The position numbers were made by a program, and so were the translations under genes. A stretch of DNA of 28,279 nucleotides from Acidilobaceae archaeon UBA158 (GTDB lineage: Archaea; Thermoproteota; Thermoprotei_A; Sulfolobales; Acidilobaceae), in assembly GCA_002506595.1 (NCBI GenBank), contig DAXV01000020.1, forward strand, positions 19,347 to 47,625, read 5' to 3'. The notes beneath the pieces are model-generated. The model worked only from the letters and a program-made list of their open reading frames with translations, was not told where the DNA came from and made no database searches. This document shows, piece after piece, positions 15,453 through 22,915 of the stretch (position 1 is the first letter of the stretch; every line of letters starts with the position of its first letter).

Positions 15453-15659
15453 ATGGGCAGTAAGAATACAAAATTTGCCTACATTTATATGGGAAGAAAA
15501 AGAGGGTATTATAAAGTAAGGTTATTTAATTCAAAAGCAGAAGAAGATCCAGATAGAATTATTATTATAGGAAAGTTCAAAAAGCCAAAATTAGGATACA
15601 AAGTCATAAAAAAGGAAGAACTATTAGAGGTAGTCAGAGAGAAGGTTGAAAAAGCTTAA
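15453..15659 (+). CDS. Small conserved basic protein, 68 aa (possibly DUF5622)
   Basis: Short basic protein beginning MGSKNTKFAYIYMGRKRG, with alternating strands (FAYIYM, YYKVRLF, RIIIIGKF, GYKVI) and a C-terminal helix (KEELLEVVREKVEKA). It looks like a small beta-barrel or beta-sheet RNA-binding type, but no known activity can be read from it. I think it matches a Thermoprotei-specific unknown family (DUF5622 comes to mind, not certain). ATG at 15453 follows AGGGTGAT; the in-frame GTG at 15444 is part of that SD. It sits just before uL6, whose promoter overlaps its stop codon, so a ribosome-related role is conceivable. Confidence 0.7.
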   Translation: MGSKNTKFAYIYMGRKRGYYKVRLFNSKAEEDPDRIIIIGKFKKPKLGYKVIKKEELLEVVREKVEKA

Positions 15660-15662
15660 AAT

Positions 15663-15671
15663 CTTTATATA
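15663..15671 (+). promoter_or_regulatory. Putative promoter of the uL6 ribosomal operon
   Basis: CTTTATATA right after the stop of the 68-aa gene is a good archaeal TATA match and predicts transcription from about 15693. That leaves a leader of some 23 bases with GGTG before the uL6 start. It would let the uL6-uL15 block be transcribed apart from the upstream genes. Confidence 0.5.
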
Positions 15672-15715
15672 CGCGTTTGTTCTCTGATTGAAGTGCAGGA
15701 AAGCAGGTGCTAACA

Positions 15716-16264
15716 TTGGCAAAAGAAGTTCACGCAATAAGGGAACTAGAAATTCCCGATGGCATAGATATTAAAATAGATGGGAAGAAGATAAAGGTAA
15801 AAGGGCCTAAAGGAGAGCTTGAGAGAGATTTTTCTCATATTAAGGATCTAACTTTAAGGCTAGAAGAGAAAAAATTAATTGCAGAGGTTTTCTTTGCTGA
15901 TGCTAAGAAAAAAGCTGTTGTGGGAACTGTTATTGCACATGTTAATAACATGATAACCGGAGTAACTAAAGGATATAGATATAAGTTAAAGATAATATAT
16001 AGTCATTATCCAATAAGTGTTAAAAAAGATGGAAATAAAATTGTTATAAGCAACTTTATTGGAGAAAAGTCTCCAAGGATTGCAAAGATATTTCCTGGAG
16101 TTAACGTTAAAGTTCAAGGAACAGATATAATATTGGAAGGTATTGATATAGAAAAGGTTTCACAAAGCGCAGCTAATATAGAGCTTGCAACAAAGATTTC
16201 TGATTTTGATAGAAGGAAGTTTATGGATGGAATTTATATATATTCGAGAGAGGTGATTGAGTAA
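15716..16264 (+). CDS. rpl6: 50S ribosomal protein uL6
   Basis: Large-subunit protein near the GTPase centre. Two repeated beta-rich L6 domains are visible: the first around IKIDGKKIKVKGPKGELERD, the second around VKKDGNKIVISNFIGEKSPR. The C-terminal segment contains FDRRKFMDGIYIYSREVIE, typical of archaeal L6. I place the start at TTG 15716, which gives MAKEVHAIRELEIPDGI. The GGTG at 15706-15709 is then an SD with 6-base spacing; the in-frame GTG at 15707 is part of that SD. The stop and the eL32 start share one base (TAATG). In most archaea uS8 and uL5 come before it; here they do not. Confidence 0.96.
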   Translation: MAKEVHAIRELEIPDGIDIKIDGKKIKVKGPKGELERDFSHIKDLTLRLEEKKLIAEVFFADAKKKAVVGTVIAHVNNMITGVTKGYRYKLKIIYSHYPISVKKDGNKIVISNFIGEKSPRIAKIFPGVNVKVQGTDIILEGIDIEKVSQSAANIELATKISDFDRRKFMDGIYIYSREVIE

Positions 16265-16677
16265 TGAGTTCAGAACAAATAATGAAGGATATAGTAAAAC
16301 AAAGGAGGAAGGTAAGGGAATCCATATCAGAAAAAAGAAGAGTTCACTTCATGAGATATTTATCGTGGAGATTCAAAAGATTAGGAAATAGTTGGAGGAA
16401 ACCTAAGGGAATAGATGCAAAAATGAGATTGCAAAGAAAAGGTTATCCTCCAATAGTTAAAGTTGGTTATAAAAACAAAAATTCCATTAGAGGACTACAT
16501 CCCTCGGGGTTAATTCCAGTAGTTATTTCTAATAAAAGGGAACTTGAATTGTTAAGTCCAAGGGCTCATATAATTTATATAGACTCATCTGTAGGTCTTA
16601 AGAAGAGGGTGGAGCTGCTTAAGGTAGCTAAGGAAAAAGGATTTAGGGTAGCAAATGGTGGTATATATGGATTATAG
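16264..16677 (+). CDS. rpl32e: 50S ribosomal protein eL32
   Basis: Archaeal/eukaryotic large-subunit protein, 137 aa. The core is FMRYLSWRFKRLGNSWRKPK, then KMRLQRKGYPPIVKVGYKN and IRGLHPSGLIPVVISNKREL, all typical of the family. It has a short N-terminal basic helix. It is translationally coupled to uL6 (TAATG) and overlaps eL19 by 11 bases. The order uL6-eL32-eL19-uL18 is the standard archaeal spc arrangement. Confidence 0.96.
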   Translation: MSSEQIMKDIVKQRRKVRESISEKRRVHFMRYLSWRFKRLGNSWRKPKGIDAKMRLQRKGYPPIVKVGYKNKNSIRGLHPSGLIPVVISNKRELELLSPRAHIIYIDSSVGLKKRVELLKVAKEKGFRVANGGIYGL

Positions 16678-17128
16678 ACTTCAAAAAAAGCTTGCGGCAG
16701 AAATACTCGGTGTTGGAGAAAGTAGAATATGGATAAGTTCAGATCCAGAAAATGAGGAAGAGATAAGCCAAGCAATAACAAAAGATGATGTTAGAGGATT
16801 AATAGAAAGAGGTTTAATAAAAAAATTACAAAAGAAAAGCAATTCTCATAGATGGTTGATAAGACATATAAAAAGAGTTAAGGGTCATCGTAGAGGTTAT
16901 GGTAAAAGAGAGGGTACAAAAAAGACTAGAGTTGATGAAGAAGAAGTATGGGTCAATAAGATAAGAAAAATGAGGACATATCTAAAATATTTAAGAGATA
17001 AAGATATGATTGATTCCCAAACTTATAGAAGACTTTATAGATTATCTAAAGGTAATGCTTTTAGAAGCTTATCCGATTTGAAGAGATATATTGATGAAAA
17101 CAAATTGATGAAAGGTGTTAAATCATGA
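16667..17128 (+). CDS. rpl19e: 50S ribosomal protein eL19
   Basis: Archaeal/eukaryotic large-subunit protein, about 153 aa from the start chosen here. It begins MDYRLQKKLAAEILGVGESR, matching the usual N-terminus of the family, and continues with RGLIKKL, RGYGKREGTKKTR and the long basic helix RKMRTYLKYLRDKDMIDSQT typical of eL19. ATG at 16667 has GGTGGT at 16657-16662 as its SD; the ATG at 16655 would make that SD part of the coding region. The stop overlaps the uL18 start (ATGA). Confidence 0.96.
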   Translation: MDYRLQKKLAAEILGVGESRIWISSDPENEEEISQAITKDDVRGLIERGLIKKLQKKSNSHRWLIRHIKRVKGHRRGYGKREGTKKTRVDEEEVWVNKIRKMRTYLKYLRDKDMIDSQTYRRLYRLSKGNAFRSLSDLKRYIDENKLMKGVKS

Positions 17129-17724
17129 AGGGCGGACCAAGATATAAAGTAGCATTAAAGAGAAGGAGACAAGGCAAAACAGATTATCGTCTTAGATATA
17201 GATTAGTTATTTCACAAAAACCAAGGGCTGTTGTTAGGAAAACTAATAAATATATATTGGTTCAGATTGTAGAATTCAATGCAATAGGAGATAAAATAGT
17301 AGCAGCGGCTCATAGTAAAGAACTTTCAAAATTATATAATTGGAAAGGTTATGGTAAAAATTCATGTGCTGCTTATTTAGTAGGTTACCTAGCAGGGTTA
17401 AGGGCTAAGCAAAAGGGGATTAAGGAAGCAATATTAGATATAGGATTGCAAACACCATCTAAAGGAAGTAGAGTCTTTGCTGCTCTTAAGGGTTTGGTTG
17501 ATGCTGGTATTGAGATACCTTATTCAGAAGAAATTTTACCAGATGAAGAAAGAATTAAATGTGAACATATATCAAAATGGGCTGAAGATTTGAAGAAGAG
17601 TAACGAAGGTGCTTATAAAAGGCAGTTCTCTAAACAAATAGAGAGGTTACCCCCAGAAGAACTTTCAAAGCATTTCGAGGAGGTATTAAGTGCAATTAAG
17701 AGTAAAGAAGGTGGTAATGAATGA
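17125..17724 (+). CDS. rpl18: 50S ribosomal protein uL18
   Basis: 5S rRNA-binding protein of the large subunit, 199 aa, the long archaeal/eukaryotic L5-type form. Visible signatures are YKVALKRRRQGKTDYRLRYR at residues 7-26, then LVISQKPRAVVRKTNKYILV, YLVGYLAGLRAKQKGI and ILDIGLQTPSKGSRVFAALK. The C-terminal extension contains the acidic helix GAYKRQFS...LPPEELSKHF. It starts with an ATGA overlap with eL19 and ends with an ATGA overlap with uS5, so translation is coupled on both sides. Confidence 0.96.
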   Translation: MKGGPRYKVALKRRRQGKTDYRLRYRLVISQKPRAVVRKTNKYILVQIVEFNAIGDKIVAAAHSKELSKLYNWKGYGKNSCAAYLVGYLAGLRAKQKGIKEAILDIGLQTPSKGSRVFAALKGLVDAGIEIPYSEEILPDEERIKCEHISKWAEDLKKSNEGAYKRQFSKQIERLPPEELSKHFEEVLSAIKSKEGGNE

Positions 17725-18350
17725 GCAATACACAAATATTAGAATCATGGGAACCTAAAACTCAAGTAGGTAAATTAGTAAAAGAAGGTAAAATAACTAG
17801 TATAGATGAAATATTTAAAAGAAATATGCCAATATTAGAGCCAGAAATAATTGATGTACTTTTACCTGATTTGCAAGTAGAAATAATTGATGTTACATTG
17901 GTCCAAAAAATGACTGATGCTGGAAGGGTTTCAAGGTATAGGGCAACTGTAGCAATAGGAAATAAAAACGGTTATGTTGGCGTAGGAAAAAGTAAGGCCA
18001 AGCAATTTAGAGATTCTATAGATAAAGCAATTAGAAATGCCAAATTGAATATAACTCCAATAAGGAGAGGATGTGGTAGTTGGGAATGTACATGTGGAGA
18101 GCCTCATAGTGTACCATATTCTGTTGTAGGTAAAAGTGGTAGTGTTATTATATTATTAAAGCCTGCACCAAAAGGTACAGGTCTCGTTGCAGGAGATGTA
18201 GCAAAGAAAGTTTTGGCATTAGCTGGCATAAAGGATGTATGGACAAAAACCTTTGGAGAAACAAGAACTTCATATAACTTTGCTAGAGCAACATACATGG
18301 CTTTAAGAAACACGTTCAAAGCTATTACTCCAATGGATTGGGTAAGGTGA
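17721..18350 (+). CDS. rps5: 30S ribosomal protein uS5
   Basis: Small-subunit protein at the mRNA entry channel, important for decoding accuracy. The 209-aa protein has the N-terminal double-stranded-RNA-binding-like S5 domain (GRVSRYRATVAIGNKNGYVG at about 68-87, VGKSKAKQFRDSIDKAI) and the C-terminal domain (LKPAPKGTGLVAGDVAKKVL). The archaeal Cys-rich loop RGCGSWECTCGEPHSVP has Cys118, Cys123 and Cys125. The start overlaps uL18 by ATGA; AAGGTGGT upstream serves as SD. Its last codons include the GGTGAT used as SD by uL30. Confidence 0.96.
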   Translation: MSNTQILESWEPKTQVGKLVKEGKITSIDEIFKRNMPILEPEIIDVLLPDLQVEIIDVTLVQKMTDAGRVSRYRATVAIGNKNGYVGVGKSKAKQFRDSIDKAIRNAKLNITPIRRGCGSWECTCGEPHSVPYSVVGKSGSVIILLKPAPKGTGLVAGDVAKKVLALAGIKDVWTKTFGETRTSYNFARATYMALRNTFKAITPMDWVR

Positions 18351-18355
18351 TAATT

Positions 18356-18829
18356 TTGGTATATGCTATTGTTAGAATAAGGGGTACTAGCGGATTAGAT
18401 CCTAAGGTAGAAAAGGTTTTAGATCTATTAAGACTGAGAAGGAATTTCGTAGCAGTTTTATATGCAGAAAACCTTAATGGATTAAAAAATATGTTAATAG
18501 AAGGGCAATCAGCAATAACATGGGGAGAAATAAATAAAGAAACATTAGTTGAGTTAATAAGGCGTAGAGGTAAAATAATTGGAGATAAGCCAATTACAGA
18601 TCAAGTAATAAAAGAAAAATTAGGGCTAAGTGGAATAGATGAATTAGCTGATAAGATAATAAAAGGAGAAATACATTATAACAAATTAGAAGAAAAAGGA
18701 ATAAAGCCATTCTTTAGATTACATCCTCCAAGTGGAGGATTTAATTTATCAATTAAAAAATTATATCCTAAAGGAGAATTAGGATATAGAGGAAATTCTA
18801 TTAACGAACTTATATTAAGAATGGCGTAA
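18356..18829 (+). CDS. rpl30: 50S ribosomal protein uL30
   Basis: Large-subunit protein, about 157 aa in the longer archaeal form. It begins MVYAIVRIRGTSGLDPKVEK, followed by LDLLRLRRNFVAVLY, and has the archaeal C-terminal part with FRLHPPSGGF and KLYPKGELGYRG. I place the start at TTG 18356, directly downstream of GGTGAT (18346-18351) that overlaps the uS5 stop; an upstream TTG at 18338 would add six residues read through the SD. A 59-base AT-rich spacer separates it from uL15, the widest gap inside the operon. Confidence 0.95.
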   Translation: MVYAIVRIRGTSGLDPKVEKVLDLLRLRRNFVAVLYAENLNGLKNMLIEGQSAITWGEINKETLVELIRRRGKIIGDKPITDQVIKEKLGLSGIDELADKIIKGEIHYNKLEEKGIKPFFRLHPPSGGFNLSIKKLYPKGELGYRGNSINELILRMA

Positions 18830-18888
18830 GGAACAAATTTATTTTTAAATCTTTTCTCTTAGTTATATGATGGAAGAAGGTGTTAAAA

Positions 18889-19359
18889 ATGGCTTTGACA
18901 TCAAGGAGCAGGAAAAAATCAAGAAAGCTAAGAGGGAGAACAAGGTCTATGGGATGGGGAAGAGTAGGGCAACATAGAAAATCAGGGAGTAAAGGAGGTA
19001 CAGGAGGCTCTGGAATGAATAAGCATAGAAAAACTTGGATGCTAAAATATTATCCCAATTGGTTTGGTACAAAAGGATTCACTCCAATAAGGAATAGATT
19101 ATTACATGAGAAGAGCATAATAACATTAAGGGATTTAGATCAAATTGCTTACAAACTAAAAAATACAAACACTGAAGGAGATAAAGTTGTTGTAAATCTA
19201 AGTGAAATGGGTTATGATAAGTTAATAGCTAATGGAAAGATATATGAAAAAGTTAAGGTTATTGTAAAAGAGGCAACAAAGAAAGCTATTGAAAGGATAA
19301 AGGAAGCAGGCGGAGAAGTTATAGTTGAAAATGTAACTGAAGAAGAGGAATCATCTTGA
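18889..19359 (+). CDS. rpl15: 50S ribosomal protein uL15
   Basis: Large-subunit assembly protein, 156 aa. The N-terminus is the basic, Gly-rich extension typical of the family (SRSRKKSRKLRGRTRSMGWG, then GQHRKSGSKGGTGGSG), followed by the globular part (LRDLDQIAYKL, VVVNLSEMGYDKLIANGKI). ATG at 18889 follows AAGGTG; the in-frame GTG at 18880 is part of that SD. An internal TATA-like TTTTTAAAT near 18843-18849 could add transcription here. In most archaea secY follows; here a RecA-fold ATPase gene starts inside the uL15 stop (TTGA overlap). Confidence 0.96.
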   Translation: MALTSRSRKKSRKLRGRTRSMGWGRVGQHRKSGSKGGTGGSGMNKHRKTWMLKYYPNWFGTKGFTPIRNRLLHEKSIITLRDLDQIAYKLKNTNTEGDKVVVNLSEMGYDKLIANGKIYEKVKVIVKEATKKAIERIKEAGGEVIVENVTEEEESS

Positions 19360-19934
19360 TTTTAGGAGAGGATAAATTACACCCTTTTATCTCAGATTTT
19401 ATCGATAATAATTTATTTTTGCTAATTTATGGCCCTCCTGCAACTGGTAAAACACATTTAGCATTTGAAATTGCTAAGTATTTAATAAGCAAGAAAAGTG
19501 AGTTCTCATTCATTGCTACAGAAGCCCAAACATTTACTTATTCTAAATATTTCAAATATGAAATTCCTATAAAACTAATAATTACTAGAGAACAATTGAT
19601 AAAAGAGGTAATTGAGAATATTAAACAAAAGAAATTCATTATAATTGATTCTATAAACAACTTGTTTAGGCCATTTAATGATGATGTTTCACAAAAAGAA
19701 TTATCTTTAATATCTTCACTGCTAAGCTTATATGGCGGATTTTCAACAGGCCAAATAAGTCAGGAGGATTCTGAAACGAATAAGATGTCGATGGATTTAT
19801 GGGTAATACCATGGGCTAAGGGGATTGGCATAACAAGAAAATTAAAAGAAAATGTAGTTGAATTAAAATTGGTGAGACCTAAAGAAATTATATTGGGATT
19901 TAAAATAATAAGGGATGGTATAGAATGGATTTAG
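19356..19934 (+). CDS. Small RecA-fold ATPase (RadB/RadA-paralogue-like)
   Basis: A 192-aa single-domain RecA-superfamily ATPase. Walker A is GPPATGKTH at 26-34 and Walker B FIIIDSIN at 94-101. The later segment GQISQEDSETNK lies where RecA/RadA proteins have the NQV-containing L2 strand, and VVELKLVRP resembles their last core strand. No N-terminal DNA-binding HhH domain is present, so it resembles RadB or the crenarchaeal RadA paralogues, which assist recombinase. KaiC-like signalling ATPases are an alternative. The start is TTG at 19356, overlapping the uL15 stop, and the 3' end overlaps carS by 10 bases. Co-transcription with ribosomal genes is therefore likely; the functional link is not obvious. 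Confidence 0.75.
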   Translation: MILGEDKLHPFISDFIDNNLFLLIYGPPATGKTHLAFEIAKYLISKKSEFSFIATEAQTFTYSKYFKYEIPIKLIITREQLIKEVIENIKQKKFIIIDSINNLFRPFNDDVSQKELSLISSLLSLYGGFSTGQISQEDSETNKMSMDLWVIPWAKGIGITRKLKENVVELKLVRPKEIILGFKIIRDGIEWI

Positions 19935-20437
19935 TACAATTTGGCTATGACTTGCTCAGGTTGTTTATATTTATATTACCTGCTATGGTTGCCAATGGAA
20001 CTCCTGTTATTATTCATGGACTACCCCCAATAGATATGGGCAAGAAATGGAAAGATGGAAGAAGAGTCTTTGGCGATGGGAAAACATGGGGAGGTATTTT
20101 ATCTGGAATAGTAGCTGGGCTGATTATAGGATCTATAGAAAGCATAATAATTTGGCATAATATATTGTATGATGCTTTTATTGCATCAATTGGAGCATTA
20201 ATTGGTGATTTGATTGCTTCGTTTATTAAAAGAAGGATTGGATTGGAAAGGGGTGCACCTGCTCCATTATTGGATCAACTTGATTTCTATGTAGGAGCTC
20301 TTGTTTTTCTTTATCTATTTGATGGAAAGATATTTAATATATATGCAATATTAATCTTTGCTGTTTTAATATATGCTTTGCATAGGACAACAAATTACTT
20401 GGCTTATAAATTAAAATTAAAAAATGTTCCTTGGTAG
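19925..20437 (+). CDS. carS: CDP-archaeol synthase
   Basis: Membrane enzyme that joins CTP and digeranylgeranylglyceryl phosphate to make CDP-archaeol, the branch point of archaeal phospholipid synthesis. The 170-aa protein shows the CarS (formerly DUF46) signatures: ANGTPVIIHGLPPIDMGKKW near 23-42, DGRRVFGDGKTWGG near 44-57, GDLIASFIKRRIGLERGAPA near 94-113 and LDQLDFYVGALV near 116-127. About five membrane segments can be drawn (roughly 5-24, 56-76, 80-99, 122-135, 138-153). ATG at 19925 follows GGATGGTATAG and overlaps the RecA-like gene by 10 bases. It is the last gene of the ribosomal unit. Confidence 0.94.
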   Translation: MDLVQFGYDLLRLFIFILPAMVANGTPVIIHGLPPIDMGKKWKDGRRVFGDGKTWGGILSGIVAGLIIGSIESIIIWHNILYDAFIASIGALIGDLIASFIKRRIGLERGAPAPLLDQLDFYVGALVFLYLFDGKIFNIYAILIFAVLIYALHRTTNYLAYKLKLKNVPW

Positions 20438-20472
20438 TTTATATTATTTATAAAAAATAGTTTTTCCTCTAG

Positions 20473-20487
20473 TTTCACAAAGTGAAA
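20473..20487. promoter_or_regulatory. Palindrome at the fbp promoter, candidate operator
   Basis: TTTCAC-AAA-GTGAAA is a perfect 6-bp inverted repeat with a 3-base spacer. It ends just before the TATA-like box TTTTAAG that would drive fbp, the position where archaeal regulators act by covering TATA or the upstream BRE. Confidence 0.45.
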
Positions 20488-20490
20488 GAT

Positions 20491-20497
20491 TTTTAAG
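20491..20497 (+). promoter_or_regulatory. Putative TATA box of fbp
   Basis: TTTTAAG following the palindrome predicts transcription from about 20518-20520. That gives a leader of roughly 10 bases holding GGTGAT before the GTG start at 20530. Confidence 0.4.
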
Positions 20498-20529
20498 GAC
20501 AAATATCTCTTAAATAGATGGTGATTTTA

Positions 20530-21684
20530 GTGGCTCATGAAAGTGGAGAAAAAATAACTTTAAGTGTTATAAAGGCTGATATAGGAAGCTTAGCAGGTCA
20601 TCATAAAGTTCATCCAGATACAATGCTAGCAGCAACGAGAGTTCTTGCTGAAGCAAAGAAAAATGGTTTATTAATAGATTATTATGTAACGGCTGTTGGA
20701 GACGATCTTCAATTAATAATGACACATAAAAAAGGTGTTAACAATAAAGAAGTTCACGGAACAGCATGGAATGCGTTTGAAGAAGCAGCTAAAGTCGCTA
20801 AAGAATTGGGTCTATATGCTGCAGGCCAGGACTTATTAAGCGATTCTTTTAGTGGCAATATAAGAGGTATGGGTCCCGGAGTTGCTGAGATGGAATTCAA
20901 CGAGAGACCTGCAGAACCTGTTGTTGTATTTATGGCAGATAAGACAGAGCCTGGAGCTTTCAATATGCCTTTATACAAAATATTTGCAGATCCTTTCAAT
21001 ACTGCAGGATTGGTTATTGATCCAAGGATGCATAATGGTTTCATATTTACAGTTTTAGATGTATACGAAGGAAAAGCATTAGATTTGAGCACTCCTAATG
21101 ATTTATACGATCTACTTGCGTTAATTGGAACACCGTCTAGATATGTTATTAAGTATGTTCATAGAAAAGATGGAGAAATAGCTTCTACAATAAGCTCGGA
21201 AAGGCTTAGTCTAATAGCAGGAAAATATATAGGTAAAGATGATCCAGTTATGATAGTTAGAGCTCAAAGTGGTTTTCCAGCTCTAGGAGAAATATTAGAA
21301 CCATTTTCATTCCCACATTTGGTAGAAGGATGGATGAGGGGTAGTCATACAGGTCCTTTAATGCCCGTTGGAATAAAGGATGCAAAAATGACAAGGTTCG
21401 ATGGCCCTCCGAGAGTTGCAGCTCTAGGCTTTAATATAAAGAATGGAAATCTTATCGGACCAAGCGATCTGTTTGATGATGTTGCTTTTGATGAGACAAG
21501 AAGACAAGCGCAAATCATTGCTGAATATATGAGAAGGCATGGCCCATTTATGCCACATAGGCTTGGGCCAGAAGATATGGAATATACAACTTTGCCTGAT
21601 GTCCTCAAGAAATTGGAGAGTAAGTTTAGACCATTTGAACTGGGATATAAACCTATAATAAAACATGAACTAGAAGAAATTTAA
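20530..21684 (+). CDS. fbp: Bifunctional fructose-1,6-bisphosphate aldolase/phosphatase
   Basis: Key gluconeogenic enzyme of archaea: it condenses dihydroxyacetone phosphate and glyceraldehyde 3-phosphate and dephosphorylates the product to fructose 6-phosphate in the same active site. From GTG 20530 it has 384 aa. KADIGSLAGHH (15-25) and GDD (57-59) supply Mg-binding residues. Tyr233 and the Schiff-base Lys236 lie in KYIGKDDP, and Tyr352 in EDMEYTTLP. These line up with Tyr229, Lys232 and Tyr348 reported for crenarchaeal enzymes, with a constant offset of four. GTG 20530 has GGTGAT as SD; ATG 20518 would lie upstream of it. The next gene, tpiA, supplies its substrates. Confidence 0.95.
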   Translation: MAHESGEKITLSVIKADIGSLAGHHKVHPDTMLAATRVLAEAKKNGLLIDYYVTAVGDDLQLIMTHKKGVNNKEVHGTAWNAFEEAAKVAKELGLYAAGQDLLSDSFSGNIRGMGPGVAEMEFNERPAEPVVVFMADKTEPGAFNMPLYKIFADPFNTAGLVIDPRMHNGFIFTVLDVYEGKALDLSTPNDLYDLLALIGTPSRYVIKYVHRKDGEIASTISSERLSLIAGKYIGKDDPVMIVRAQSGFPALGEILEPFSFPHLVEGWMRGSHTGPLMPVGIKDAKMTRFDGPPRVAALGFNIKNGNLIGPSDLFDDVAFDETRRQAQIIAEYMRRHGPFMPHRLGPEDMEYTTLPDVLKKLESKFRPFELGYKPIIKHELEEI

Positions 21685-21756
21685 TATTTTTATTTAAATT
21701 TATATAAATTTATTTTAATTAATAAAAGCATTAATAGTTAATAGACACTTTAATAA

Positions 21757-22440
21757 ATGGCGATAAAAATGAAATATGTATTTGCTGTTAATTTTAAATC
21801 CTATGAAACAGCTTATAATAATGTTGCTGTAGAAATAGCTAAAACTGCAAGTCAATTATCGTCTAAGTATAACAATGTAAGAATAATATTATCAGTCCCT
21901 TCTGTTATGATAAATAAGTTAGTTAATATATATGATGATATATATCTTCAACATGTAGATCCATTAGACTATGGTGCATATACAGGCTATTTATCTGTCG
22001 ATTCTTTGAAATATTTGGAAGTCAAAGGATCCTTAGTAAACCATAGTGAACATAAAATTGTTTATAGAGATATAGAAAAAATAGTTAAAAAAATGAATGG
22101 ATTAAATAAAGAATCTTTAGTATGTGCAGATACTGCAGGAGAAGCAGCAGGAATTGCATACTTAAATCCATCAATGATAGCTGTCGAGCCACCAGAATTA
22201 ATTGGTTCAGGCATTCCTGTATCTAAAGCAAAGCCAGAAATAATAACAGAATCAGTTAATGCTGTAAAAAAGATTTCTGATATTCCAGTTTTAGCAGGTG
22301 CAGGTATAACAGTACCAGATGATGCGATTAAAGCTATAGAACTTGGATCTTCTGGGGTTTTAATAGCAAGCGCCGTAATGAAAGCGAAGGATCCAAATAA
22401 AGTTGTTATTGATTTTGTGGAAAAAATGAATAGTATTTAG
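21757..22440 (+). CDS. tpiA: Triosephosphate isomerase
   Basis: Interconverts dihydroxyacetone phosphate and glyceraldehyde 3-phosphate. The 227-aa protein is the short archaeal form. Catalytic residues are visible: Lys14 in AVNFKSYE, His96 in LVNHSEH, and Glu144 in IAVEPPELIGSG. The phosphate-binding strand-loop PVLAGAGI and GVLIASAVMKAKDP follow. ATG at 21757 lacks an SD and may be leaderless; ATG at 21769 is an alternative. It lies 72 AT-rich bases after fbp, likely with its own promoter, and pairs functionally with it in gluconeogenesis. Its TAG stop shares bases with the stop of the convergent regulator (TTAG). Confidence 0.95.
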   Translation: MAIKMKYVFAVNFKSYETAYNNVAVEIAKTASQLSSKYNNVRIILSVPSVMINKLVNIYDDIYLQHVDPLDYGAYTGYLSVDSLKYLEVKGSLVNHSEHKIVYRDIEKIVKKMNGLNKESLVCADTAGEAAGIAYLNPSMIAVEPPELIGSGIPVSKAKPEIITESVNAVKKISDIPVLAGAGITVPDDAIKAIELGSSGVLIASAVMKAKDPNKVVIDFVEKMNSI

Positions 22441-22781
22441 ATTCTGGGCTTTTGTTTTAATACTTTTTCTGCTTCATCAAGGTTTTTCCTGCATCCATCT
22501 AGCATTTCAAGTAATTTTGTAACATTTATTCTCACAAGTTTTCTTGGTCTTCCCCTACCTTCTACTTTTAATTTGCTTGTTTCAACAATACCCAAGCCAG
22601 CTAAATCATTTACTACTCTTAAAACCAATGGATAGCTAACGCTTAATACCTTAGTTAAATCTCTAACGCTTAATTCTTTTTTATCAAGAAGATAATCAAG
22701 AATTTGCGCTGCTAGATCATAGTCTGGTACAGATACGCATTGAATTAATGCTTTTATGGGTTTAACTTCATTATTTTCCAC
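22437..22781 (-). CDS. Winged-helix transcriptional regulator, 114 aa
   Basis: Small predicted DNA-binding protein. A helix (DYDLAAQILDYLLDKKEL) leads into the HTH SVRDLTKVLSVSYPLVLRVV, then NDLAGLGIVETSK and the basic wing GRGRPRKLVRIN, ending in a helix that may dimerise. The pattern is that of ArsR/MarR-like winged-helix proteins of crenarchaea; the ligand is unknown. I chose GTG at 22781, five bases after the SD GGTGA; GTG at 22790 is inside that SD. It converges on tpiA with a 4-base overlap of the stops. Its closeness to fbp/tpiA makes those genes candidate targets, but nothing proves it. Confidence 0.8.
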   Translation of the reverse strand: MENNEVKPIKALIQCVSVPDYDLAAQILDYLLDKKELSVRDLTKVLSVSYPLVLRVVNDLAGLGIVETSKLKVEGRGRPRKLVRINVTKLLEMLDGCRKNLDEAEKVLKQKPRI

Positions 22782-22915
22782 ATTTTTCACCTAGTTATAT
22801 TACTTATTTCTAATATTTAAAAATTTTTCCTTTTTAAAACAAAATGAAAGTTAAACAATTTAACATATAGTTTAAAAAGGAATATTAAGGAATTATTATA
22901 AAAGATAAATTTAAA

